In this document: positions 1-5,421 of the stretch, piece by piece
Position numbering within the stretch: position 1 is the first letter of the stretch
Layout: every line of letters begins with the position of its first letter
Assembly: GCA_029857975.1 (NCBI GenBank)
Contig: JAOUFX010000268.1
Span: 1 to 5,421, forward strand
DNA: 5,421 nucleotides
Reading direction: 5' to 3'
Source of the DNA: Deltaproteobacteria bacterium
GTDB lineage: Bacteria; Desulfobacterota; SM23-61
The notes under the pieces: generated by a model
The model's input: only the letters and a program-made list of their open reading frames with translations
Database searches by the model: none
Told to the model about the DNA's origin: nothing
Translations under genes and position numbers: made by a program

Positions 1-25
1 AAAAATTTGTTAAGAAAAAAAATGA

Positions 26-175
26 ATCTCACAGAGATCGCAGGGAACGCAGAGAAAGAATTTAGAAATTTATTGGAATGGATTTAATAAATCTCTGTGG
101 CCTCTGCGGGCTCTGCGAGATAAATCTTTTGGTTGCGGCTATGCCGCGCTGTGTCCTCTGTGGTTAGATTGCGGT
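26..175. repeat. CTCTG-rich imperfect inverted repeat (likely dispersed element)
   Basis: Two 30-base arms, at 26-55 and 92-121, are reverse complements at 23 of 30 positions, with an AT-rich loop of 36 bases between them. The right arm contains CTCTG at 93, 102 and 111, an exact 9-base period, and another CTCTG lies in phase at 156. The left arm mirrors this with CAGAG at 32 and 50. A small perfect hairpin, GCGGC-TAT-GCCGC, lies at 135-147. No protein-coding reading is convincing here. From memory, similar 'CTCTGCG' sequences recur between genes in deltaproteobacterial and other environmental genomes, but the family assignment is inference. The outer limits are uncertain; the element may end at 121 or run up to the purQ ribosome binding site. 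Confidence 0.6.
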
Positions 176-186
176 GAGGAAAAAAT

Positions 187-1008
187 ATGAAAAAAGTAAA
201 ATCCATTATCTTGGCTGGCAACGGTATCAACTGCGAAATGGAGATGGCCCATGCCTGCCGATTGGCCGGTTCAGAGGTCGTGGACATTGTCTACCTGTAT
301 GACATCCTCTCGGGAGAGATCCAGTTGGATAATTATCATTTCCTGAACCTTCCTGGTGGGTTCTTAGATGGGGACGATCTGGGATCGGCAAAAGCCATGG
401 CTCACCGCTTAAAGTATGCCAAGATCGCCGGAAGCGGGGAGTGTCTGGAAGAAGTCATTCTCCGTTTTATCGGGGAGGGAAAACTTGTTCTGGGTGTGTG
501 CAATGGATTTCAACTCATGGTCAAAGCCGGCCTCCTGCCAGGTTTTGATGGGAATTATGGGAAAAAAGTGGTAACCCTGACCTGCAATGACTCTGGCCGG
601 TTTGAGGACCGCTGGGTTTACCTCAAGGTGAATTCCCACGGACCTTGCATCTTCACCAAGGGGTTGAAAGGGGTATACCTGCCCGTACGGCATGGAGAAG
701 GAAAATTCATTCCACAAGATGGGGTGGTCCTCAAAAAGCTTCAGCAGGAAAATTTAATTGCCTTGCAATATTCCGAACCGGATTACCAGAATCCCACTAT
801 GGAATATCCCTTGAATCCTAACGGGGCCATTGCTGCCATCGCCGGAATCTGTGACCAGACCGGGCGTCTTTTCGGCATGATGCCCCACCCGGAAGCCTAT
901 CTTTATTCTGTCAACCACCCCCGCTGGACCCGGGAAAGAGTTGCGGAAGAAGGGATGGGGTTAGCGATTTTCCGCAATGCTGTAGAATATATCAGAAAAG
1001 TACTATAA
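187..1008 (+). CDS. purQ: Phosphoribosylformylglycinamidine synthase, glutamine amidotransferase subunit (PurQ)
   Basis: Class I glutamine amidotransferase of 273 residues. In the PurQ role it hydrolyses glutamine and passes ammonia to PurL, which converts FGAR to FGAM in de novo purine synthesis in the cytoplasm. Visible motifs are an N-terminal G-x-N-C-x-x-E (residues 13-19), the LPGGF strand-turn (55-59) followed by DGDDLGS, the nucleophile elbow GVCNGFQ with Cys105, the PurQ/PurL-type VRHGEGKF (167-174), and MPHPEAY with His234 and Glu236 completing the Cys-His-Glu triad. NPNG (209-213 region) is also typical. It is longer than the roughly 220-230 residues of Bacillus-type PurQ and matches the longer, deltaproteobacteria/archaea-like form. 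The ATG start is supported by GAGGA at 176-180, six bases upstream. No purL, purS or other purine gene is in the window, so its synthetase partner must lie elsewhere, possibly upstream. No terminator is obvious after the stop codon. All catalytic residues are present, so it should be active. Confidence 0.93.
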   Translation: MKKVKSIILAGNGINCEMEMAHACRLAGSEVVDIVYLYDILSGEIQLDNYHFLNLPGGFLDGDDLGSAKAMAHRLKYAKIAGSGECLEEVILRFIGEGKLVLGVCNGFQLMVKAGLLPGFDGNYGKKVVTLTCNDSGRFEDRWVYLKVNSHGPCIFTKGLKGVYLPVRHGEGKFIPQDGVVLKKLQQENLIALQYSEPDYQNPTMEYPLNPNGAIAAIAGICDQTGRLFGMMPHPEAYLYSVNHPRWTRERVAEEGMGLAIFRNAVEYIRKVL

Positions 1009-1031
1009 CCCGGATTTCTTAAAAAAAACAT

Positions 1032-1060
1032 TTGATCAAAAGCGCCGGATGCAGTATAAA
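1032..1060 (+). promoter_or_regulatory. Putative sigma70-type promoter for the TRAP-TAXI genes
   Basis: TTGATC (1032-1037) and TATAAA (1055-1060) are separated by exactly 17 bases, matching the housekeeping consensus at 4/6 and 5/6 positions. Transcription would start near 1067 and give a leader of about 145 bases before the binding-protein gene. The site lies in the 202-base gap between purQ and that gene, which supports independent transcription of the transporter. This is a motif match only. Confidence 0.45.
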
Positions 1061-1210
1061 ATAAAATTTCATTGCAGGTCATGCCTTATCGGTTACAGCA
1101 TTAAAGTAACTTCAACGAGAAAGGAGGGGTAAATATCGGAAAAACAGCGGCAGGGGAAAAAACCTTTCCCAATTTTTCTTGACCATAATTTATATCAAGG
1201 AGGTACAAAA

Positions 1211-2224
1211 ATGAGATCACATCATTGCAGAAGTTGGATCCCTTTCCTTATAATTCTCGGCCTTACTTTATTGCTGGTTGGGAATTCCTTGGCGGCAGAC
1301 CCAGACCCCAAAAAAGTCAGCGCCGTGTTGAAAGCCGGCGGGGGGACTGTCGGAGGCGTGGGCTATGTCATGATGACCGGCATGTCGAAGGTGGTCAAAG
1401 ATGCTTATCCACGTTTGGATATTTCCGTGGTTCCCGGCGGATGGGTAGGAAATATCCCCCGCGTGGATAAGGGGGAGTTGGATGTCGCCCACACGACCAT
1501 TGCCGCGGCCAGCATGGCCAAGTTGGTCAAGCCTCCCTTTGAAAAGCCTGCGAAGAATGTAAACTCCATCTTTGCCACCCAGGAAGGGCTGTTTTATGCA
1601 GCTTTCGTTCGGAAGGACTTTCCGGCAGATACGCTGGAAGATATTTTCAAGAAAAAAGTTCCAGCCAAGCTTTGCACCCTTGCCCTGGGAAACCTCACCG
1701 AGCTCATGTGGCGCCAATTCTTCCTCTATCACAAAACGAGCTGGGAAGATGTGTCGGCCAAATTGGGCGGGAAAATGAATTTTGTCACCTGGGGTGACGC
1801 CGTCAACCTGATCAAAGATGGACACGCCGATGGCATTTTGGCCGTGGGTACGCAGAAGATTGGATGGGCGATGGACCTCACTAGATCTCGCCCTATGAAA
1901 ATTCTAAAGTTTACTGAAACGGATCTGAATTATATGAGCAAGACTTTCGGTTTCGGGAGAGCAATTATACCCGCCAACACTTATACTGGTATCACGGAGG
2001 ATGTGGTTTGCCCCACCGACTCGGGCATGACGATCATCAATAGCAAGATTGAGAGCAGCCTGGCAACAGCCATCCTGGCCGCCCTCTGGAATGGGGCTGA
2101 AAAATACGCCAAATACCATGCAGGTTTGGCCAATTTTAAACCCCTAGGAATGTGCAAGGGGATGCCTCTTCCCCTTCATAAAGCGGCTGTAAAGTTTTAC
2201 AAAGAAAAAGGTTGCTCGAAATAA
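1211..2224 (+). CDS. TRAP transporter solute-binding protein, TAXI family
   Basis: Periplasmic ligand-binding component of a TAXI-type TRAP transporter, 337 residues, a normal length for the family. The start has basic residues followed by a hydrophobic core (about 10-24) and a small-residue cleavage region, NSLAA before DPDPKK, giving likely signal peptidase I cleavage after residue 28 or 29. No lipobox is apparent. The mature protein shows the TAXI layout: a glycine-rich GGGTVGGVGY (43-52), then VPGGWVGNIPRVDKGELDVA (74-93), equivalent to the family's 'GGS-x-x-N-x-x-x-x-x-x-G-x-x-D' segment. Its C-terminal end, PLHKAAVKFYKEKG (321-334), corresponds to the conserved PLHPGAxKYYKExG. The ATG start is fixed by AAGGAGGT just upstream and by the signal peptide. 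The fused permease follows 164 bases downstream on the same strand. The ligand cannot be read from sequence; the few characterised TAXI systems carry dicarboxylates or amino-acid-like compounds. Confidence 0.9.
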   Translation: MRSHHCRSWIPFLIILGLTLLLVGNSLAADPDPKKVSAVLKAGGGTVGGVGYVMMTGMSKVVKDAYPRLDISVVPGGWVGNIPRVDKGELDVAHTTIAAASMAKLVKPPFEKPAKNVNSIFATQEGLFYAAFVRKDFPADTLEDIFKKKVPAKLCTLALGNLTELMWRQFFLYHKTSWEDVSAKLGGKMNFVTWGDAVNLIKDGHADGILAVGTQKIGWAMDLTRSRPMKILKFTETDLNYMSKTFGFGRAIIPANTYTGITEDVVCPTDSGMTIINSKIESSLATAILAALWNGAEKYAKYHAGLANFKPLGMCKGMPLPLHKAAVKFYKEKGCSK

Positions 2225-2269
2225 AAAAAGCCCTTGGTCTTGCTAATTTTTTAAAAACCAATTAATATC

Positions 2270-2306
2270 ATGTGCCTCCTCTCCTTAAGGAGGCACATCA
2301 GTTTTT
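2270..2306 (+). terminator. Rho-independent-type hairpin between binding protein and permease
   Basis: A perfect 11-base-pair stem, ATGTGCCTCCT (2270-2280) with AGGAGGCACAT (2288-2298), encloses a 7-base loop. CAG and five T residues follow (2302-2306). It lies 45 bases past the binding-protein stop codon and about 80 bases before the permease start. Either full termination or, more likely in this context, partial termination or a 3' RNA-stabilising structure would make binding protein more abundant than permease, as in many transporter operons. The short spacing between stem and T-run makes it slightly imperfect. Confidence 0.75.
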
Positions 2307-2372
2307 AACTAATTTCATAAAAAGCCTTTTCTCGCCTGTTCGCCTGCAATAAGGCCTCAAGTGAGAATGCCC

Positions 2373-2391
2373 GGGAGGAGGATATCTTTTG
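2373..2391 (+). promoter_or_regulatory. Ribosome binding site deciding a TTG start for the permease
   Basis: GGGAGGAGGA (2373-2382) is a strong Shine-Dalgarno sequence ending six bases before TTG (2389-2391). The following 100 codons contain no in-frame ATG, and the in-frame GTG at 2443 would cut into the first membrane segment and lacks a comparable site. The TTG start is therefore well supported. Confidence 0.75.
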
Positions 2392-4296
2392 CCTGCGACT
2401 CATGAAGGCCGTTCCGCTAATTCTGCGGAAAAAATAATCAAAGTGATTATTGGCGGTATTGGAGTAGGGATCAGTTTATTTCATCTCTATACCGGAGCGT
2501 TCGGAACCCTCGAAGCCTATTCCCAGCGTTTTGTTCACCTCTTGACTCTTATGACCCTTGCCTTCTTGATCTATCCGACATCCAAAGACTGGTCGAGTAA
2601 AAAAAACAACCTGGTGGGGGTTCCCTTGGCTGTCCTTTGCGCGATTATTGAAGTATACCTTTTTATCAATCATCAACGTATCGTGAGCCGAGAGTGGTAC
2701 TATGGCCCTATGACCCTCTGGGATTTCGTTTTTGGCATTACGTTAATGCTGTTGCTTTTAGAGGCGGCCCGGAGAGTCGTTGGACTGGCGCTACCGATCA
2801 TTGCCACATTTTTTTCTTTTTACGCGCTCTTGGGCAGTTATTTCCCTTATCCTTTTACCATTCGCGCGCCATCCTTCCAGGTCTTCCTGGACCATATGTT
2901 CTTGACGCCTCAGGCCATTTTCGGCATTCCTACGGGGGTCTCAGCCACCTTTGTTTTCCTTTTCATTCTTCTGGGTACGTTTCTGGAGCAAACCAAAGGG
3001 GGGCAGTTTATTATAGATTTCAGTATGTCTCTGGTGGGCCGGGCCACCGGCGGCCCGGCCAAAGTCGCGGTGGTAGCCAGTTCTTTGTTTGGAACGATCT
3101 CTGGACACTCCGTGGCTAACGTTTACGGGACAGGAACCTTCACCATTCCTTTGATGAAAAAAATGGGTTACAAGCCAGAGTTGGCTGGGGCTGTGGAGGC
3201 CGCAGCCAGCACCGGCGGTCAAATTATGCCTCCGGTCATGGGGGCAGCGGCTTTTATCATGGCCGAGATCCTGGGGATATCCTACCTCAGTATTTGTATT
3301 GCGGCGATTTTCCCCGCCCTCTTGTATTACGTGGCCGTTTTTTCAGCCACTCATATAGAGGCGTTGAAACAGAACCTTCGTGGCCTTAGCGCTGAGGAGG
3401 TACCCCCCTTCTTTCCCACCCTGAAAAGGGGCTTTCATTACTTTATCCCGATCGTTGCTTTGGTCGTCGTGCTTATGATGCAATACACCCCCTTTCGCGC
3501 AGCTTTTATTTCCATCATCATCTTAATTATCACGGCTGAGATGCGGAAGATCAGCCGTCTCAATCTAAAAGGCTTTTACGAAGCCATGCTGGGGGCGGCC
3601 AAAAACGGCTGCGTTATCGCCGTTTCCTGCGCCTGCGCCGGTATCGTCGTGGGGGTGTTGGATGTAACCGGCCTCGGAATTCGATTTGTAACCATTGTCA
3701 CCGAGCTTTCCGGGGGGATATTTCCCCTTGCTCTGGTCTTGGTGATGATCTCCTGCTTAATTCTGGGTATGGGCGTTCCCACAGCTCCGGCCTATATTAT
3801 CGCCGCCATGATCGCCGCGCCCACTTTGGTTCATTTCGGAGTACACCCCATCGCTGCCCACATGTTTGTATTTTATTCGGCCCTGTTATCCGCCATCACT
3901 CCACCCGTTGCCTTGGCCGCTTATGCGGGGGCCGCCATTGCGGGGGCGGATGTGATGAAGACGGGATGGCATGCCTGTCGGCTGGGGTTCATTACGTTCA
4001 TCGTTCCCTATCTGTTTATTTATAATACCGCCCTCCTAGGAATGGGCTCCCCCCTCTTCGTGGGCTGGAGCTTTATCACGGCTGCCTTTGGGACGGTAGC
4101 TGTGGCCACGGGTTTTAGCGGATACCTCTTTACCCACATCGTCATGTGGCGGCGCCCGCTTTACCTCATCGCCGGGATCCTTTGTTTGATTCCCGAAACC
4201 TATACAGATACGATAGGACTTATTCTGGCCTCTTTATTGATCTGGGTAAATTATAAGAAAAAGAAGCAGGATGAAGTGTGCTTTCCAACCGCGTGA
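2389..4296 (+). CDS. TRAP transporter fused permease (4TM/12TM DctQM-type, TAXI system)
   Basis: Inner-membrane component that imports the ligand delivered by the TAXI binding protein, driven by a cation gradient (Na+ in characterised TRAP systems). It has 635 residues, in the usual range for the 4TM/12TM fusion. Residues 1-130 hold about four hydrophobic segments (near 17-37, 48-64, 75-95 and 108-127), the DctQ-like part; the rest is the DctM-like part. The first DctM signature runs from GGPAKVAVVASSLFGTISG (221-239) through TFTIPLMKKMGY (250-261) and AGAVEAAASTGGQIMPPVMG (266-285). The second repeat carries LILGMGVPTAPAY (457-469) and HPIAAHMFVFY (486-496), then SAITPPVALAAYAGAAIAG (501-519). 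The usual 'SGSAVANV' reads SGHSVANV here (238-245). It uses a TTG start with a strong ribosome binding site. The C-terminus ends with a basic KKKK stretch, probably cytoplasmic. It is co-directional with the binding protein but separated by a hairpin. No frameshift or missing signature is seen. Confidence 0.92.
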   Translation: MPATHEGRSANSAEKIIKVIIGGIGVGISLFHLYTGAFGTLEAYSQRFVHLLTLMTLAFLIYPTSKDWSSKKNNLVGVPLAVLCAIIEVYLFINHQRIVSREWYYGPMTLWDFVFGITLMLLLLEAARRVVGLALPIIATFFSFYALLGSYFPYPFTIRAPSFQVFLDHMFLTPQAIFGIPTGVSATFVFLFILLGTFLEQTKGGQFIIDFSMSLVGRATGGPAKVAVVASSLFGTISGHSVANVYGTGTFTIPLMKKMGYKPELAGAVEAAASTGGQIMPPVMGAAAFIMAEILGISYLSICIAAIFPALLYYVAVFSATHIEALKQNLRGLSAEEVPPFFPTLKRGFHYFIPIVALVVVLMMQYTPFRAAFISIIILIITAEMRKISRLNLKGFYEAMLGAAKNGCVIAVSCACAGIVVGVLDVTGLGIRFVTIVTELSGGIFPLALVLVMISCLILGMGVPTAPAYIIAAMIAAPTLVHFGVHPIAAHMFVFYSALLSAITPPVALAAYAGAAIAGADVMKTGWHACRLGFITFIVPYLFIYNTALLGMGSPLFVGWSFITAAFGTVAVATGFSGYLFTHIVMWRRPLYLIAGILCLIPETYTDTIGLILASLLIWVNYKKKKQDEVCFPTA

Positions 4297-4436
4297 AAAA
4301 CCCGCCTTCCCTTCTACCTTCCTGGCCTGCAATCCAAAAATTGAAACAAATTGATGAAAAATATTAGGCCGTTAGAAAAAGGGGTGGCTTATTATTATCA
4401 AGGATTAAAAATCATGATAAATTATTCATTATTTAC

Positions 4437-4467
4437 TTGACATAATAAAAAGACTGTTCCATATTAT
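4437..4467 (+). promoter_or_regulatory. Putative sigma70 promoter upstream of the small ORF
   Basis: A perfect TTGACA (4437-4442) is followed after 19 bases by TATTAT (4462-4467), within a strongly AT-rich spacer. The 19-base spacing is longer than ideal. The 10-base sequence TGTTCCATAT occurs at 4455-4464, overlapping the -10 element, and again at 4500-4509; the pair could bind a regulator. A 6-base inverted repeat, TTATCA (4395-4400) and TGATAA (4415-4420), lies just upstream. All of this is motif reading only. Confidence 0.45.
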
Positions 4468-4529
4468 AAGAAAAGAAAATTTATTTTTGAGTGGTTGCTT
4501 GTTCCATATGCGGTAAGAAAGGATTTCTC

Positions 4530-4823
4530 GTGAAGAAGTGCCGGGGTTTTGGTTTTTTTCTTTTGACTCTATTTTTCCTTATCTCTTTTAATAACGCCTA
4601 CCTTTACTACGACTATTACGCCGAAATCAACTTAAAAGTCCGGAAACACTTCGCCAATGAAGATGAAGAAAACCTTCTGACTTTAGTCAAGAAGAATCCC
4701 CGGGTCCTTGATAACCCGGGGCTGTCCATCCAGCATCACATGATTTCCCTTCTAAGAGTTTCTTTCTTGCATTCCCATTCATTCCTCCCTACCGATTCAA
4801 AGCATTCCGTACTTCGTTGTTGA
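4530..4823 (+). CDS. Small hypothetical membrane-anchored or secreted protein, possibly truncated
   Basis: I do not recognise this ORF. GTG at 4530 is chosen because AAGAAAGGA (4515-4523) ends six bases upstream; the alternative GTG at 4491 has no ribosome binding site and would add 13 residues with a CSIC motif. The 97-residue product starts MKKCRGF, then a hydrophobic stretch (about 7-20) typical of a signal peptide or single membrane anchor. A tyrosine-rich NNAYLYYDYYAE and a charged, protein-like segment with NEDEENLLTLVKKNPRVLDNP (residues 43-63) follow. From about residue 65 the translation becomes His/Ser/Leu-rich and unlike a folded protein, coinciding with the end of a GC-rich hairpin at 4721. 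The gene may therefore be a 5' remnant of a longer one, with its tail read from unrelated DNA. It has its own candidate promoter and no functional link to its neighbours. Confidence 0.4.
   Translation: MKKCRGFGFFLLTLFFLISFNNAYLYYDYYAEINLKVRKHFANEDEENLLTLVKKNPRVLDNPGLSIQHHMISLLRVSFLHSHSFLPTDSKHSVLRC
4698..4721. other. Perfect GC-rich hairpin inside the small ORF
   Basis: CCCCGGGT (4698-4705) and ACCCGGGG (4714-4721) form a perfect 8-base-pair stem with an 8-base loop. No T-run follows, so it is not a standard terminator. It encodes the NPR...NPG part of the small ORF, and the character of the sequence changes directly after it. It could mark a junction or be coincidental. Confidence 0.45.
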
Positions 4824-5096
4824 GAAGCATTTCTCCCCTGACCGATTCCTGTATTTTTTGAACTTTCATTTTCGGCTTTTTCCTAAAAAAAGCTTGAGGG
4901 AACGGGATTAACCTTTTTCCAAAGGCCAGCGTTGTCGAAAATTCTTTCGCGATGCTACCAGCCTCAGCCACTCAGGCAAATTGGGGACGCTGAAGGATTC
5001 TTATTAACAAGACCCAACCCCTTTCATAAATATGCTGACTTAGGAGAGGGATTGGTTTTACGGATTCTTTAATAGAATCGAAAAGGAGTACGACTT
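4824..5096. other. Intergenic stretch with no supportable gene
   Basis: About 270 bases between the small ORF and the glycosyltransferase-like gene. All plus-strand frames are interrupted. A minus-strand reading of 60 codons (4971 to 4789, GTG start) has no ribosome binding site I would trust and no recognisable family. The first part is pyrimidine-rich on the plus strand. The segment around 4977-5010 contains AATTGGGGACGCTGAAGG; I have the impression that GGGGACG-type sequences of this sort occur in dispersed repeats of related genomes, but I cannot confirm it. The stretch may be decayed coding sequence or a non-autonomous repeat. Confidence 0.5.
5063..5079. promoter_or_regulatory. Small inverted repeat before the last gene (possible operator)
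   Basis: GATTCT (5063-5068) and AGAATC (5074-5079) are perfect 6-base arms around TTAAT, ending four bases before the ribosome binding site at 5083-5088. The position suits an operator or a translation-modulating hairpin. The arms are short enough to be chance, and no clear -35/-10 pair is seen nearby. Confidence 0.25.
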
Positions 5097-5421
5097 ATGT
5101 TCTCGGAGACGCTTACTGTGAAACCGAAAACGGCACATCCCGAAATTTGGCATGCCCAGGTCCCGGCGCCATGGGAGAAATGGGCAAAAGCGGCGATCAT
5201 TCTGGCGGCCGGCTTGTTACTGCTGGGGGCAGTATGGACCGGTGTCATCCAAAAAATCTTTCGAATCGTCCCCAACGTTCCCCTGGGGAGCCTTTGGTTT
5301 TGGTCGATGGCCCTTTATGGAGGTATGCACTACGTGGTCATGGTTTGGAGGATCTGTCTTTGGCTGAGTTACCGCCCCATGCCGCCGATTGACGAAGCTG
5401 AATTACCAACGCTTTCTGTAA
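5097..5421 (+). CDS. Membrane glycosyltransferase, family 2-like, N-terminal part (runs off window)
   Basis: An open frame from ATG at 5097 continues to the window edge without a stop (108 codons plus one base). AAGGAG at 5083-5088, eight bases upstream, supports the start. The translated part has a polar N-terminus (MFSETLTVKPK...), a hydrophobic segment at about 31-50, a second at about 65-91 ending in a Trp/Arg-rich stretch, then SYRPMPPIDEAELPTLSV at the edge. That arrangement, membrane helices followed by a short cytoplasmic linker and P-x-LSV, is how many processive membrane GT2 enzymes (cellulose, hyaluronan or poly-GlcNAc synthase-like) enter their catalytic domain, normally continuing 'I-[VI]-P-x-[YF]-N-E'. 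That continuation and the catalytic DxD and QxxRW motifs are outside the window. If correct, it transfers sugar from a nucleotide sugar at the inner membrane for a polysaccharide or glycolipid. The gene is certain as an ORF; the family is a moderate inference. Confidence 0.6.
   Translation, partial: MFSETLTVKPKTAHPEIWHAQVPAPWEKWAKAAIILAAGLLLLGAVWTGVIQKIFRIVPNVPLGSLWFWSMALYGGMHYVVMVWRICLWLSYRPMPPIDEAELPTLSV

Noticed and set aside
26..121. CRISPR-like array because of the regular CTCTG repeats
   Set aside because: The units are 9 bases with no spacers of constant size; the pattern is an internally periodic inverted repeat.
1268..1825. Long minus-strand ORF of 185 codons opposite the binding-protein gene
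   Set aside because: It is the antisense shadow of a clearly assigned TAXI protein, lacks family motifs and has no start signal.
2694..3119. Plus-strand ORF of 141 codons in another frame inside the permease
   Set aside because: Out-of-frame shadow of strongly conserved permease sequence; its translation shows no domain.
4325..4370. GGCCT...AGGCC pairing after the permease stop, as a terminator
   Set aside because: The arms are short, the loop is about 30 bases and no T-run follows. No convincing terminator is visible after the permease.
4491..4529. CSIC motif as a zinc-binding N-terminus of the small ORF
   Set aside because: It requires the GTG at 4491, which has no ribosome binding site, while the GTG at 4530 has a well-placed one and begins a normal signal-peptide-like N-terminus.
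4875..4893. GCTTTTT/AAAAAGC hairpin as a bidirectional terminator
   Set aside because: The stem is seven base pairs, almost all A-T, with no following T-run on the plus strand; it is easily chance in A/T-rich DNA.
4789..4971. Minus-strand 60-codon ORF (GTG start, ends ...NEVRNALNR)
   Set aside because: No credible ribosome binding site, no recognised family, and it overlaps the tail of the plus-strand ORF. It reads somewhat protein-like, so decayed coding sequence remains possible, but I cannot support a gene.

Overview
The window looks like chromosome from an uncultured or little-studied Gram-negative bacterium, most plausibly a Desulfobacterota/Syntrophia-like (former Deltaproteobacteria) lineage. 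This placement is an inference. It rests on the long stand-alone PurQ with a C-terminal 'PHPEAY...NHPRW' signature, on a TAXI-type TRAP transporter with a fused permease, and on a CTCTG-rich inverted-repeat element of a kind I associate with such genomes. No rRNA, tRNA, CRISPR array, phage gene or recognisable transposase is visible.

Layout. Bases 1-186 hold an imperfect inverted repeat with a 9-base internal periodicity, directly upstream of a complete purQ-type glutamine amidotransferase gene (187-1008). A promoter-like TTGATC-N17-TATAAA at 1032-1060 precedes a two-gene TRAP-TAXI transporter: a secreted solute-binding protein (1211-2224), a strong hairpin with a T-run (2270-2306), then a 635-residue fused DctQM-type permease with a TTG start (2389-4296). 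Next is an AT-rich spacer with a TTGACA-N19-TATTAT promoter candidate. A small orphan membrane-anchored or secreted ORF (4530-4823) follows; its last third looks non-authentic. After it come about 270 bases with no supportable gene. The last 325 bases are the 5' part of an unfinished gene whose two membrane segments and terminal 'LPTLSV' fit the start of a family 2 membrane glycosyltransferase.

How the genes work together. The solute-binding protein and permease form one uptake system: the periplasmic protein captures an organic-acid-like ligand and the fused permease imports it with a cation gradient. The hairpin between them could lower permease expression relative to the binding protein. 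PurQ belongs to de novo purine synthesis and needs a PurL synthetase subunit that is not in the window. The small ORF and the glycosyltransferase are separate units. I found no convincing new system. The least explained part is 4437-5096: a promoter, a direct repeat, a perfect GC-rich hairpin and an apparently truncated ORF.
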